Shown piece by piece: positions 43,549-52,942 of a stretch of 64,000 bases of DNA; positions within the stretch are counted from its first letter, which is position 1; each line of letters begins with the position of its first letter. The notes beneath the pieces were generated by a model that did no database searches, had not been told where the DNA came from, and was given only the letters and a program-made list of their open reading frames with translations. The position numbers were made by a program, and so were the translations under genes. Source of the stretch: Neobacillus sp. CF12 (GTDB lineage: Bacteria; Bacillota; Bacilli; Bacillales; Cytobacillaceae); the NCBI RefSeq assembly GCF_030348765.1, contig NZ_JAUCEU010000007.1, forward strand, positions 862,501 through 926,500. The letters are read 5' to 3'.

Positions 43549-43645
43549 TATTAACCTGCTTCGTTAGTGTAATAACTTCAACAAAAAAGTGCCTTAATCT
43601 TCTTGGATCAACGCTACCCTTTAGTTTAAGTACAATGTTTCACAT
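43549..43645 (-). repeat. Dispersed terminator-like repeat, complete
   Basis: TATTAACCTGCTTCGTTAGTG, A6, then GCTACCCTTTAGTTTAAGTA and TGTTTCACAT. It is downstream of the DUF4259-like gene. Its central hairpin is poor. Confidence 0.75.
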
Positions 43646-43740
43646 TTTTTCTGGAATAAGGAATAAGATAACCAGTCCTAATTAAAGCTGGATTATTTTT
43701 TTCTCTTAAATTCTCTAAAAAAATCCTTCTGAAACTGATA

Positions 43741-44123
43741 TTAAAATAAACTAGACTTTGTGTTGTTTAATTTATTTTTAAACTCTTCCAGTACCTTTTT
43801 TCTTTCCTGGTAACTTTCCTCATCGCCTTCTTCCCATAGAGTAAGATCTGCACCTTTTTAATTAGCTGGATCGCCTTTTTTTTAACCGAAGAGGTCAAAG
43901 CCCTATGCCTCATTTGAAGACCTGCAAGAGAAATGAACAGAATTGATTCATCTGCCAGTTTATCTTCTTCATCATCGTAATCGGAAAATTCTTCCTGCCA
44001 CGATTTAAGGATAATTTTTGTAGTTTTTCTTGGACTTACCCCTTCATCCATCAGTTCATTCCATTCATCTTGAATATCGCAAGATAAATCATCTTCCCAT
44101 AAGCCAGTACCCCAAGCTCCCAT
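43741..44123 (-). pseudogene. DUF4259-like gene with C-terminal frameshift
   Basis: The N-terminus MGAWGTGLWEDD is the hallmark of DUF4259. The open frame ends at 43767 after 118 residues with a basic tail (YGKKAMRKVTRKEK). Restoring one base in the AAAAAGG tract near 43850 gives instead GADLTLWEEGDEESYQERKK and a stop at 43741, a typical acidic family end. A one-base deletion thus replaced the last 35 or so residues. The N-terminal part may still fold. Confidence 0.75.
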
Positions 44124-44257
44124 CCTTTTTCCTCCATTCTTAATGATTCCTACAGTTCTATGCTGTCTTTTTGAACCAAGTCAGAATCTCGTCTTCCTTT
44201 GATTATATTTTAAAACAATTTGATTGGAAATCTCTATTCCGATTTAGAACACATCTT

Positions 44258-44356
44258 TAATTAACCCACAGTTTGTAGAACAAAAAAAGAGCTGCCTCAG
44301 CAGCCAAATATTGTTGAACTCAAGCACCCTATAGTTTAAGTACAATTGTTCACAAA
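44258..44356 (-). repeat. Dispersed terminator-like repeat, complete
   Basis: TTAATTAACCCACAGTTTGTAG, A7, hairpin GCTGCCTCAGCAGC, then GCACCCTATAGTTTAAGTAC and TTCACAAAC. It is downstream of the GNAT gene. Confidence 0.85.
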
Positions 44357-44397
44357 CTTAGTTTATTACAAGAATGCTGCCACTTTGGTACAAAATG

Positions 44398-44862
44398 TTA
44401 ACCTATTTTTTTAGAAAATAAAATACGGTCTTGTCCTTTACCAGCAAAATCGGTTCCTAAAGTTACAGAAAAACCCATTGACTTATGATATGCAACCGAC
44501 CCTTCGTTAACTGGAGAAGTTATACATTTAACTGTATCACAACCTAAATTTCGAACTTTTGAGAAGAATAAATTATATAGTTCTCTCGCTAATCCTTTAT
44601 TTCTAATTTCAGGATTTACGCCAACAAAATGTATATAGGCTACATTTGGATGTGTTTGAGAAACAAATCCAATAAGAAAAGCCGATAATCTATTGTTTTC
44701 ATCTTCAACTATAAAACTCGTTGACTGAAAATGCTCAAAAAAAAATCGAGGCAACAAATGTGTCATTTGTCTACCTCCCCACCAATTATTAATAACGTCC
44801 ATTACTTTAAAATAATCATCTTCCATAACATTACGAGTAACCAGTTCAAGACATCCTCTCAA
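44398..44862 (-). CDS. GNAT N-acetyltransferase
   Basis: A 154-residue GNAT-fold acetyltransferase. The acetyl-CoA loop VNPEIRNKGLARELY (about 87-101) and a C-terminal SPVNEGSVAYHKSMGF motif are clear. Substrate unknown. The first codon (TTG, 44862) overlaps the LtrA stop as TTGA, so it is coupled to LtrA. An internal ATG 12 codons later is an alternative start. Confidence 0.85.
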   Translation of the reverse strand: MRGCLELVTRNVMEDDYFKVMDVINNWWGGRQMTHLLPRFFFEHFQSTSFIVEDENNRLSAFLIGFVSQTHPNVAYIHFVGVNPEIRNKGLARELYNLFFSKVRNLGCDTVKCITSPVNEGSVAYHKSMGFSVTLGTDFAGKGQDRILFSKKIG

Positions 44863-46022
44863 TAAAAGTTTTTATTATCTTCCTCAATTCCAATTCTCGG
44901 ATGAATCTCATTTGTCAACGGTTGCTTTTTATTAGAAATTGTTAGTTTAGTAAAGATAATAAAAAACAAGGTTAATTCAGCTATTATCAAAATATTTGGT
45001 ACTTCAATAATCAAATTAATAATAAAAAAGACGGTTAAAATTCCTAGAAATAACCCTAAATGATAAATTTTCAATCGGTGGTGCACATGTCTATATTGAT
45101 GGAAAACAAAGGTAGTTGACAGGAAATAGAGCAATACAGATCCAAAAGTAAAAAATAAGATAAATGAGTAATGAACCTCATGTAAAAACAATAGTCTGAT
45201 AGATGCTGCAATCATGCTCAAAGACATTAAAATAAACAGATGACCATAAATAATGATTTGGCCGGATGTTTGTAAAGACTTGTCGAGTTTCTTCTCCATG
45301 TTATCGAAATATTGCCACCACATCGATATAATCAGGATAAATGAAATGATCGCAAAGCCTATTGAATCCCAATTTCCTTTTGTAGGCTGAATGATCGCAA
45401 GTGTACTAATAAGAGCTTCCCCAAAGAGAATAATTGTAAATAAACCAAATCGCTCTAATAAATGAGCCGTATTTGTGGGAACCTTTTCTAAGCATTTTCG
45501 TCCAAGCACCGGGACAATGATATCAATAAGGATTCCCGTATACAACACAGCATATCGAACCCAAGAATCAAAAAAGACGGACAATAATGAAATGACGATT
45601 CCAATCCAAAAATACCTTCCCAAAAAGAGGGCTGCTTGTTTTCGTACTCCCGTTTCTATACGCTGGACAATAAGATATTGGATTGCAGTCACTGCTCTTA
45701 AGCCAATATAACCAATTAAAAAAGAAAGATAATAAGGATCAAAATCAACTGATAAACTTGATGTCATAATTAGTACAAAAAACATTTGCAGAATTAAAAA
45801 TATACGTTGATGAAATAAATCTTTTCCAAACCGGTTAATAAATATGGTTTGCCCTACCCAAGCCCACCAGATAGGAATAAAAATTAATACAAACTTTACT
45901 AAATACTCTGCATGGATATGACCATCTTCAACATGAAGTATAACATGAGTCGCAGCCGCAACCGCCGCCACAAATAACAAATCATAAAAGAGTTCTAACC
46001 AGGTCACTTTCTTTTCTTCCAT
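44859..46022 (-). CDS. Low temperature requirement protein A-like membrane protein (LtrA)
   Basis: A 387-residue polytopic membrane protein with about 10-11 helices. The N-terminus TWLELFYDLLFVAAVAAATH is diagnostic of LtrA. First linked to growth at low temperature in Listeria; biochemical function unknown. It overlaps the GNAT gene by 4 bases. Confidence 0.9.
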   Translation of the reverse strand: MEEKKVTWLELFYDLLFVAAVAAATHVILHVEDGHIHAEYLVKFVLIFIPIWWAWVGQTIFINRFGKDLFHQRIFLILQMFFVLIMTSSLSVDFDPYYLSFLIGYIGLRAVTAIQYLIVQRIETGVRKQAALFLGRYFWIGIVISLLSVFFDSWVRYAVLYTGILIDIIVPVLGRKCLEKVPTNTAHLLERFGLFTIILFGEALISTLAIIQPTKGNWDSIGFAIISFILIISMWWQYFDNMEKKLDKSLQTSGQIIIYGHLFILMSLSMIAASIRLLFLHEVHYSFILFFTFGSVLLYFLSTTFVFHQYRHVHHRLKIYHLGLFLGILTVFFIINLIIEVPNILIIAELTLFFIIFTKLTISNKKQPLTNEIHPRIGIEEDNKNFY

Positions 46023-46291
46023 TTCTGCACTCCCTCCAATTCTTTATAGTTACTAGTATGATGGAATTATATAGTAATTGAAAGAGAAAATAAAATTGAC
46101 ATAGACCATTTGCCATAGCTTGCAAAACACGAGCCGAATAATAAGAAAACTAAAGAGAAATCCTTACATCCTAGATTTTTTGTAATAAACACTTCATTAA
46201 ATTAAATAATCAGATAATTAGGTAAAACGACACTCTTCCATTTTGGTATATTATGGTAACATTAAAATAATTTTAAACGAGGAGGAAATGT

Positions 46292-46849
46292 ATGACTAAG
46301 ACCATCTGCCTTATTTGTGGTAGTTTACGAAAAAACTCTTATAATCGAATCATTGCTCAATCATTAACAGAGCTGGATGATTCCCATCAATTTCGTTGGA
46401 TCGAGATTAATGAACTACCTTTGTTCAACGAAGACTTAGAAATAAGTGTTCCACAAACAGTGACATCATTTAAATCTGCTATCCAGGACGTTGACGGTAT
46501 CATTATTATAAGTCCAGAGTACAATTCTGGAATTCCAGGCGTATTAAAGAATGCGTTGGACTGGGCATCAAGACCTCGGGAATCCGCCGTTCTTAGCAGA
46601 AAACCGGTTGGTTTAATTGGTGCAACTCCTGGGGGATTAGGTACTGCCTTTGCTCAATTGCAAATCAGACAAGTACTAGAGGCCATGCAGGTTCATGTTC
46701 TTCCATTTCAAAAAGTGTTGATTTCCCAAGTACATAAAAAGATTGATTCGGATCAGAAAGTCCTTACAGACGAACAAACAAAACGTTATCTTCAACAATA
46801 TTTACATCAATTTATTCATTGGATCGGACACACTCCAGCTCTAGATTAA
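46292..46849 (+). CDS. NADPH-dependent FMN reductase
   Basis: A 185-residue flavodoxin-like enzyme with the phosphate-binding loop GSLRKNSYNR (10-19) and SPEYNSGIPGVLKNALDW (74-91), signatures of the FMN reductase/chromate reductase family. It passes electrons from NADPH to FMN and then to quinones, azo dyes or metals. The ATG follows GAGGAGG. It reads with the isochorismatase-family gene 184 bp downstream but probably separately. Confidence 0.9.
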   Translation: MTKTICLICGSLRKNSYNRIIAQSLTELDDSHQFRWIEINELPLFNEDLEISVPQTVTSFKSAIQDVDGIIIISPEYNSGIPGVLKNALDWASRPRESAVLSRKPVGLIGATPGGLGTAFAQLQIRQVLEAMQVHVLPFQKVLISQVHKKIDSDQKVLTDEQTKRYLQQYLHQFIHWIGHTPALD

Positions 46850-47033
46850 TTGAAAAACTCCAAGCTTTTTCAATCATTTTTATTTAAATACTACTAACAC
46901 ATAATGAGTTTTTAGAAAACGAATTCCAGTAATCCGTTCAATTACATTGGAACAAACGAAGGAGTTTAACATCCATTTTCCAATCTATGAATCTTCTTCG
47001 ATTACTTATACTTAATAAAGGGAGGACAATAAA

Positions 47034-47678
47034 ATGTCTGATTTCTATTCTCGTCTTAATAAAGATGATGCTGCCGTTCTTTTAGTTGATCATCAAACCG
47101 GCCTTATCTCCGGTCTTGTGCGTGACTATGGTGTTGATGAATTCAAGAACAATGTTATGGCCCTTGCTAACACTGCTAAGTTTTTTGATTTACCAGTCAT
47201 TTTAACAACAAGCTTTGAAAACGGGCCTAATGGGCCACTCATGCAAGAATTGGTTGAACTTTTTCCTCATGCGCCAAAAATAGCTCGTCCTGGACAAATT
47301 AACGCATGGGATAATGAAGATTTTGTCAAAGCAATCGAAGAAACTGGAAAAAAACAACTGATCATTGCGGGCGTAGTAACAGATGTTTGTGTTGCATTTC
47401 CTGCACTTTCCGCTGTGAACGCTGGTTATGAAGTATTTGTTGCTACTGATGCTTCTGGAACATTCAGTAAACAAGTAGCGGATGCGGCATTAACGCGTAT
47501 GGCCCATGGTGGGGTGCAGCTTCTGAACTGGTTTAGCATAGCGTGCGAATTACAACGTGATTGGCGCAATGATGTTGAAGGTTTTGGCGCTTTAATTTCT
47601 AGCCATCTTCCTGGTTATCAAAATCTTATTGGAAGCTATAGGGGAGCTCAGAGAGATTTCAGCAAGCAGCCTAATTAA
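47034..47678 (+). CDS. Isochorismatase-family hydrolase (YcaC-like)
   Basis: A 214-residue cysteine hydrolase with the Asp-Lys-Cys triad: Asp19 (LLVDHQ), Lys82 (APKIAR) and Cys119 (VVTDVCV). The C-terminal tail (SHLPGYQNLIGSY) matches the YcaC group, whose substrate is unknown. The ATG follows GGGAGG. A terminator lies at 47761. Confidence 0.9.
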   Translation: MSDFYSRLNKDDAAVLLVDHQTGLISGLVRDYGVDEFKNNVMALANTAKFFDLPVILTTSFENGPNGPLMQELVELFPHAPKIARPGQINAWDNEDFVKAIEETGKKQLIIAGVVTDVCVAFPALSAVNAGYEVFVATDASGTFSKQVADAALTRMAHGGVQLLNWFSIACELQRDWRNDVEGFGALISSHLPGYQNLIGSYRGAQRDFSKQPN

Positions 47679-47760
47679 AATAGCAGCTTATTTATAACTC
47701 ACTTTTTCCAATATAAAGCTTCTGGCTTATTCAAGAAAAGGCGTTTTTCTGAAGTAACTA

Positions 47761-47806
47761 AAGCCTAATTTCTCACTTATAACACCTGAGAAATTAGGCT
47801 TTTTAT
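47761..47806 (+). terminator. Terminator of the isochorismatase-family gene
   Basis: The arms AAGCCTAATTTCTCA/TGAGAAATTAGGCTT, then TTTAT. Confidence 0.85.
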
Positions 47807-47875
47807 ATTTGTATTTCCTTAACGTTGTAAATCCGCGTTTTGCTTGTGGTACCCCAAAAAAAGCTAAGGACGATT

Positions 47876-47896
47876 GTTCAACTAAACTGCCATTAG
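47876..47896 (-). repeat. Dispersed repeat arm interrupted by an IS110 left end
   Basis: TTCAACTAAACTGCCATTAG: the left arm, cut at its TTAG core. Confidence 0.65.
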
Positions 47897-48120
47897 CCCC
47901 CCATGCAGCACAAAATCGGCGCTGCACCACAGAGAATGAAAATGGATTATACGGTCCATACTGTTTTAATGGCTGGCGAGGAAGGTCGATACACTATGGT
48001 GCTATAGAGCCCGTCCGTTAGTACTCCAGCGACCACGATGCACCACTGACTGTCGGGCCCTATAAGGGTAGCATGTATGGGAGATTAATCCTTTTCTGGT
48101 TGTTGCACCAGCCAAGCCTT
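47897..48120 (+). mobile_element. Solo IS110 left end (no transposase)
   Basis: About 224 bp match the left end of the intact element at 15569 throughout, including the first stem (GCAGC/GCTGC, compensatory), the CCGTTAG core (48015-48021) and the TTGTTGCACCAGCC end just upstream of where the transposase would begin. No transposase remains. It may be a deletion relic or a stand-alone RNA gene. Confidence 0.75.
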
Positions 48121-48254
48121 TTCTATAACACTTGAAGGAATGATCAATAATTGTAGTTTTCATAAATTAAATATAGGAATTACTTATAAAGGCTCAGCCT
48201 TTTTTTAAAAAGCTATTTTATGTACTTTTTTTGATTTTTGGCTTTTTGAATTTT

Positions 48255-48343
48255 CATGGGAGTGCAATAAGAAAAAGCTGAAGCAACGACAGCCCTGTTC
48301 TTCAACTCTTGCACCCTTTACTTTAAGTGCAGGACTTCACAAT
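48255..48343 (-). repeat. Dispersed terminator-like repeat, left arm diverged
   Basis: AATAAGAAAAAGCTGAAGC, then CTTGCACCCTTTACTTTAAG and GACTTCACAATC. Confidence 0.7.
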
Positions 48344-48500
48344 CTTTTTTTACACCTCATTAAACTCAATCCCTAAATGTTGTGTACATGCAAAAAGACG
48401 CCTTCTTATTTAAGAAAGCGCCTGACTGTTGAACAATGAAATATGCGAAAGATCGCTCTGCAAATACGTTCTAATTTATTTGACAAACACACCCGTTTAG

Positions 48501-48612
48501 CCATCCATAAAGCAGGAAAATCACCCGATTCACCATAGAGAATGAAAAGGGCTTTACACCGTCAATATTGCTTCTACGGCTGGGCGAGGAAGGTCACTGA
48601 ATTATGGTGCTT
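48501..48612 (+). mobile_element. Truncated solo IS110 left end
   Basis: Begins CCATCCATAAAGC right after CACCCGTTTAG and matches the first 110 bases of the intact left end (GAATGAAAA, GGCTGGGCGAGGAAGGTC, ATGGTGCTTTAG). It stops where the DinB gene ends, and its TTA forms that gene's stop codon. Confidence 0.7.
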
Positions 48613-49109
48613 TAGGACCAATCAACGCCACCCCAAGAGGATTGCAACTTTCGCAACAGAACAATTTGGCCGAGATGATACGTATCGTGCATCATGATAT
48701 TGCTGAGTAAACGCTCAATAGAGTACCTATTAGCTGCATACGGAGCTTTTAACTTTTCATCGTCAAGGTCCGCAATGACCGTTTTTAATTTATTCATGAC
48801 TTCATTAAGGCGCTGCACTGTCTGGGCCCACCCAATTTCGTCTTCTGGATCCCCAGGATTTCCAAAGGTTTCTTCATTGTCTTCTGCCTTATGCGAATTC
48901 TCTGTGCCCTTAATTCGATGGATTACGTCTTCATTCCAAAATATCAAGTGGTTGACAATCTGCCAAATCGAATTGCTGATTCCCGAACTTGTCCATGCTG
49001 CCTCAGCCGCGATGACTCCATGAAGCGCCTGATCCATGGATGCAAACCAATCATTCTCATGGCAATGCATGTCGAGTTGTTCTAAAAACATTTTGGTTAC
49101 AACTTGCAT
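48612..49109 (-). CDS. DinB-family protein
   Basis: A 165-residue four-helix protein of the DinB/YfiT-like superfamily, which binds a metal through three His. Candidates are His54 (VNHLIFW) and His141/His145 (MMHDTYHLGQI). Some members are thiol-S-transferases with bacillithiol. The ATG follows GAGGAGA. The stop codon is formed by the adjoining IS110 remnant, so the native C-terminus may have been altered. Confidence 0.87.
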   Translation of the reverse strand: MQVVTKMFLEQLDMHCHENDWFASMDQALHGVIAAEAAWTSSGISNSIWQIVNHLIFWNEDVIHRIKGTENSHKAEDNEETFGNPGDPEDEIGWAQTVQRLNEVMNKLKTVIADLDDEKLKAPYAANRYSIERLLSNIMMHDTYHLGQIVLLRKLQSSWGGVDWS

Positions 49110-49582
49110 ACAACCAATCTCCTCACTGTTTAATGTAATCTTTCAAAGTTTAAAGAAAAGAAAAAATATGACTATAGTATAAATTAATCGATCCTAAAAA
49201 GGTAAAAACCAAATCCAAGTGGTCCCTTCCATATTGGACATACCTTACCTTTCTCTCCAGCTTCTAATTCTCTCCAACATGGCAGGGTAATCTGATATTT
49301 CCGGGTGACGATAACAATAATCCTCATTCAATTTCGAAAAAAGCCATTCATACGCATAAAATAACCTTCATTTCCGACTGTCGGCCATATAACGAAAAAA
49401 TATTCTCAATCAAATACTCCATTCTTTTATTTTGAGAATACAACAAAATCATGTTCACTATGACTTATTCGGCTCATCCAGCTTTTATTCCTTCATCATG
49501 ACAAATAAAGTACCCTATAGGTCAGACCTTTTTAAGTGTCTACTCTATAGGGTACATTTTATTTTTCTGGTTGACCTGTTGG
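49110..49582. other. Intergenic stretch with coding relic
   Basis: A minus-strand frame at 49245-49352 reads protein-like (EDYCYRHPEISDYPAMLERI) to a TAA but has no start; it is probably the tail of a lost gene. A hairpin GTACCCTATAG/CTATAGGGTAC at 49510-49555 is likely a bidirectional terminator. Confidence 0.45.
49510..49560. terminator. Bidirectional terminator-like hairpin
   Basis: Perfect 11-bp arms GTACCCTATAG/CTATAGGGTAC, T-rich on both outgoing strands. Confidence 0.7.
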
Positions 49583-49786
49583 CTAAATGACATACCTAGT
49601 TTTAAAACCCTCATTTTCGGCTAATGCCAAAACATAATCCAATGCTTCGCCAATCTTTTTCCCCATTGGATATTCGGGAGTACTCGTTGTTAAATCCTTA
49701 ACACTCGCAATACGCAATAAGCCTTCCAAGTCCTTTAAAAGATCATCTTTTCTTTTTTCTACTTCTGCCAGCCAATTGATTTCCAT
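49583..49786 (-). pseudogene. Truncated PepV-type dipeptidase (N-terminal 67 aa)
   Basis: The sequence from the ATG at 49786 (INWLAEVEKRKDDLLKDLEG; PMGKKIGEALDYVLALAENE) matches the N-terminus of the M20 dipeptidase PepV, which is normally about 465 residues. It stops after KTRYVI with no metal ligands, so almost the whole enzyme is missing. Confidence 0.8.
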
Positions 49787-49810
49787 TACAATTACATCCT
49801 CAAATCCCAT

Positions 49811-50096
49811 TTCAATTATATTAATTTTATCAAATTGCTAGAAGGAACTGGATAAATAATGTTTGTTTAAATAAAAGAATATCAAAATAAGGACAATATC
49901 TTTGTCCTTATTTCTCACCCATTTCCCTCTATCTTTTTGTCGAATTAAGGATTATAGTTTTGCATAGAATATTATTTTTATAAACATAAAAAAAGGCTCT
50001 GTGAACTGATACAGAATCTTTTTGCGTTTATGGGGATTCTTCTGACCTTACAATCTTGAAGTTATGAGACAATAGCGTTTCTTCGACCGTTCCTTA
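49811..50096. other. Intergenic stretch
   Basis: An A-run plus GGCTCTGTG/ACAGAATC hairpin near 49990-50022 is the only structure seen. Confidence 0.35.
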
Positions 50097-50165
50097 TTTA
50101 ATTAACCTGCCACGTTCGTGCAAAAAGAAAAAAGCGATTGCCGCAGCCATCCCAACAGAATTTAG
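50097..50165 (-). repeat. Dispersed terminator-like repeat
   Basis: TTTAATTAACCTGCCACGTTCG, A6, hairpin GCGATTGCCGCAGCCATC. It lies directly downstream of the GH18 gene. Confidence 0.75.
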
Positions 50166-50177
50166 AGGATCACTCCA

Positions 50178-51284
50178 TCACTTTTTAATTTTTATTTTCT
50201 CAGGTATAGTCTTCCAGTACATAGGGTCTTCTAATCCTAGCCGCCAAATTCCGATTCCACCTAAGTTATATTTTTCTACAAGGTCTAGCTTAAACCGCAG
50301 ACTATAGCTATTCTCAAACCATGCCTGGTGGCTATGTTGTTCTTTATCTATGTAATTGAAATGAGGTGTTTGTGAACGGGAGTCCCATATTTCCTTTGCT
50401 TTATATTTCGTTTTCTGATACATTAACTGTGCATAGGAACTATACGAGGCTTTGCTTGTTGTTGTATCCCAGTCCCATCCATAACCAGCGATACCAAGTA
50501 AAATCTTTGATGATGGTACTTCATGTTTCAATGCATACCGAATCGTTGCTTCTGTCCAATCGACTGATGCTGTTGACCCAGGTGCTGTTCTTGGGTTGTG
50601 CTCATCATATGTCATAATCATTAACCGATCTGAATATTGACCAAGCTTTTCATAATCAAACCATGGTGACCAGGGATTAGCACGGGAATCACCTGTGTTT
50701 GCCGGAACTGAAACCGTAACTACTTTTCCATCACGATTTAGTACATCAGACAATTTTTTTATCAGCAGACTAAAGGAATCTCGGTCAGCTAAATACAAAT
50801 TTTCCATGTCAATATTAATACCGTCATATTTAAACTGATTCATTTCATTGCGTAAGTTCTGAATGAAAACATTAAGGTTTGCATCGTTATCGAGGACATT
50901 ACTTGCTACCTGCTTGCCCCTCTCCACGGTTTCATAAAAAAGATTATGTACAACCATATATACTTTCAGATGTTTTTCATGAGCACTCTGAATCACCTGC
51001 CTTTTATGGTCGACTGTAACGGAATCTATAAGATGGCCTGGTCGTTTATCATCAAGCTTATACCAAAAGGGTGCAATAATGCTCAAATTGCTGAATTGCG
51101 CGTTCACTGTAGGTTGCGATCCTGGATACGTTCCCTCCTGCTCTGTGTAGAAACCTAAAACTTCACGAGGAGTTTTATTCTTATTGGATTCCTCTTTTCT
51201 TTGTACCTGACTACAGGATGACATTAGTAATAATGCCATGCTTACAGACATAATGGTGAATGACAGATAACAATTTTTCGCCAT
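50178..51284 (-). CDS. Glycoside hydrolase family 18 lipoprotein
   Basis: A 368-residue exported enzyme. A signal peptide ends in the lipobox-like MSSC (Cys24) and a GH18 barrel starts at about 40 (VLGFYTEQEG). The catalytic motif DGINIDME (Asp154-Glu161) is intact, as are MTYDEHN and the C-terminal GGIGIWRLGLED. Bacillus relatives with this layout act on peptidoglycan or spore cortex (SleL/YdhD type), so N-acetylglucosaminidase activity at the surface is inferred. The ATG follows AAGAAGGTG. Confidence 0.9.
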   Translation of the reverse strand: MAKNCYLSFTIMSVSMALLLMSSCSQVQRKEESNKNKTPREVLGFYTEQEGTYPGSQPTVNAQFSNLSIIAPFWYKLDDKRPGHLIDSVTVDHKRQVIQSAHEKHLKVYMVVHNLFYETVERGKQVASNVLDNDANLNVFIQNLRNEMNQFKYDGINIDMENLYLADRDSFSLLIKKLSDVLNRDGKVVTVSVPANTGDSRANPWSPWFDYEKLGQYSDRLMIMTYDEHNPRTAPGSTASVDWTEATIRYALKHEVPSSKILLGIAGYGWDWDTTTSKASYSSYAQLMYQKTKYKAKEIWDSRSQTPHFNYIDKEQHSHQAWFENSYSLRFKLDLVEKYNLGGIGIWRLGLEDPMYWKTIPEKIKIKK

Positions 51285-51760
51285 AATACACCTTCTTCTA
51301 CTTTTTATATTTCTTAAGTTGGTAAGAAATGTTGTAACTTATTCACAAATTGCCTTTCCCCCAAGAAAGGGTTTCAGGAAAAAGACATCCACAAGTTTTA
51401 AGAATAAAAAGTGCACAGAACGAAAGATCTCTGAGCGTTTTTAAGTAATTAGACTAAAGATCTTCCGCAATCCCGCTGAAAAAGACTCAAAGCCAATTTA
51501 TTAATCCTAGTCGATGAAAATTCATGTTGGGTACCTATCGCAAAATTTGATTCTGCACCTAAAAATGTATACTAAATGCATATTAAATTGCACTGCAAAA
51601 CAGTGCTTTTTGATTGTAAAAAAAACAGCCCAATCCGAATTGGACTGAGCTACTTCATCATTTAATTTGGGAACATCATCAGCTAACGGGTTAATTGAAG
51701 TACTATACGTCACATTCTTATTAAGAAAATGAAAAAATTGTGGTGAATGCTACCCTTTCA
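51285..51760. other. Intergenic stretch with hairpins
   Basis: It contains a CAGAACGAAAGATCTCTG hairpin (51406-51440, related to 27144), an AGCCCAATCCGAATTGGACT hairpin (51615-51655, related to 32457) and a diverged right arm of the dispersed repeat (51674-51716: ACGGGTTAATTGAAGTAC). No gene is supported. Confidence 0.5.
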
Positions 51761-52768
51761 TTATTTATTTTGATTCCTAAGTGATTCCCTATCAATGGAT
51801 TGGGGAGGTTTTTCAAACCATCCATGATCAATTAAGAGTTTTGCCCCTTCCACAGCATAGGTCCCTACTCTCAGAATATAGCCTTCATAATTTACCGTTA
51901 AATCCTTTCGTAATGATGCTGCAATGGCAAGTCCAAAATCTCCAATACCTATGGCACTTTGTGCATTTGTATGAAATAACATTAATTTATCGGAAAACGG
52001 TGGGTCAGTGCTATTTGTAATAGTAGAATCCCACGTAGAGGGATACGAATTATCGTCTTCTTTTAGTTTTATCATAAAATCTTCCACCATTTTCTTTCCT
52101 AAGTCATATCCTTCTTTAAAGTAATCACTTATTTTTTTGGACTGAGCAACTTGGCTAAATCCTAAAAGCATTGTTTTCGCGACATTTGCCACTTCGATAT
52201 TAACGCCTAAATGGGCAATTTCTATTCCCAGGAGCGGTCGTCGATGACCAACTAAACCACCAAGGAATTTTTTCTCAGTTACATACTCAACTTTATCCGG
52301 ATAAGTTATATAAGGAGCTCGGATAAAAACCCCTTTTTCCTGCATTAGTTCTACATTACGGTCATACAACTTTTCTGTTTGATTCGAAAACTGTTTGAAT
52401 AAATTACGGACATCTTTACGGGCTGAGACTGACTTAGCCAAACTGTATGAATTCAATCCCGTTCTACCCATATGATGTAAGTATCGCATATAAGTTACAT
52501 CGGAAAAGAGTTTCTTTGCTTGTAGATTCACATCCTGTTCTCCAAATCCATTTGGTAGTGGAATCCCTTCTTCAGTAAATAAATCCGATATTTGAGCCAC
52601 ATGTTCTAATGAGTAACTAAGCGCAAGTTTAATAATAGGTATAACATCTTGATCTTCGCAAGTTTGTAAAAAATGTTTTAGAACACAAATAGACATGGTA
52701 TCACCAATATAGGTACTCCATAACATCGAAATTTCAGCAGATGTTATAGTGGGTGAGTGTTCCACCAT
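51761..52768 (-). CDS. DUF3231 family protein
   Basis: A 335-residue paralogue of the protein at 42044 with the same two-half helical layout (SAEISMLWSTYIGDTMSICV; LGIEIAHLGVNIEVANVAK). The end of each half has NSTDPPFSDKLM and WFEKPP-type motifs shared by all three copies. The ATG follows GGGTTGG. It is monocistronic, unlike the copy at 42044. Function unknown. Confidence 0.9.
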   Translation of the reverse strand: MVEHSPTITSAEISMLWSTYIGDTMSICVLKHFLQTCEDQDVIPIIKLALSYSLEHVAQISDLFTEEGIPLPNGFGEQDVNLQAKKLFSDVTYMRYLHHMGRTGLNSYSLAKSVSARKDVRNLFKQFSNQTEKLYDRNVELMQEKGVFIRAPYITYPDKVEYVTEKKFLGGLVGHRRPLLGIEIAHLGVNIEVANVAKTMLLGFSQVAQSKKISDYFKEGYDLGKKMVEDFMIKLKEDDNSYPSTWDSTITNSTDPPFSDKLMLFHTNAQSAIGIGDFGLAIAASLRKDLTVNYEGYILRVGTYAVEGAKLLIDHGWFEKPPQSIDRESLRNQNK

Positions 52769-52847
52769 AGATTTCCAACCCCATCACATATTTTTTTTAT
52801 TATTTCCGAAAATATGGCGGGTAATGTATAAAATTTTTGATTCTGTT

Positions 52848-52936
52848 TACTAATTCTTAAATTGTATTGGCACCGCTGTATTAATTAAATCTTCATTACT
52901 TATAGCATCCTATAGATATATTTAAATATTGATTCT
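52848..52936 (-). pseudogene. Fossil of a sigma/anti-sigma operon (both ends only)
   Basis: Bases 52848-52893 match the end of the anti-sigma gene at 55829-55878, and 52894-52932 match the start of the sigma gene at 56996-57036. About 1.1 kb between them is missing. This is the residue of a second copy of the operon. Confidence 0.75.
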
Positions 52937-52942
52937 TGGAAC

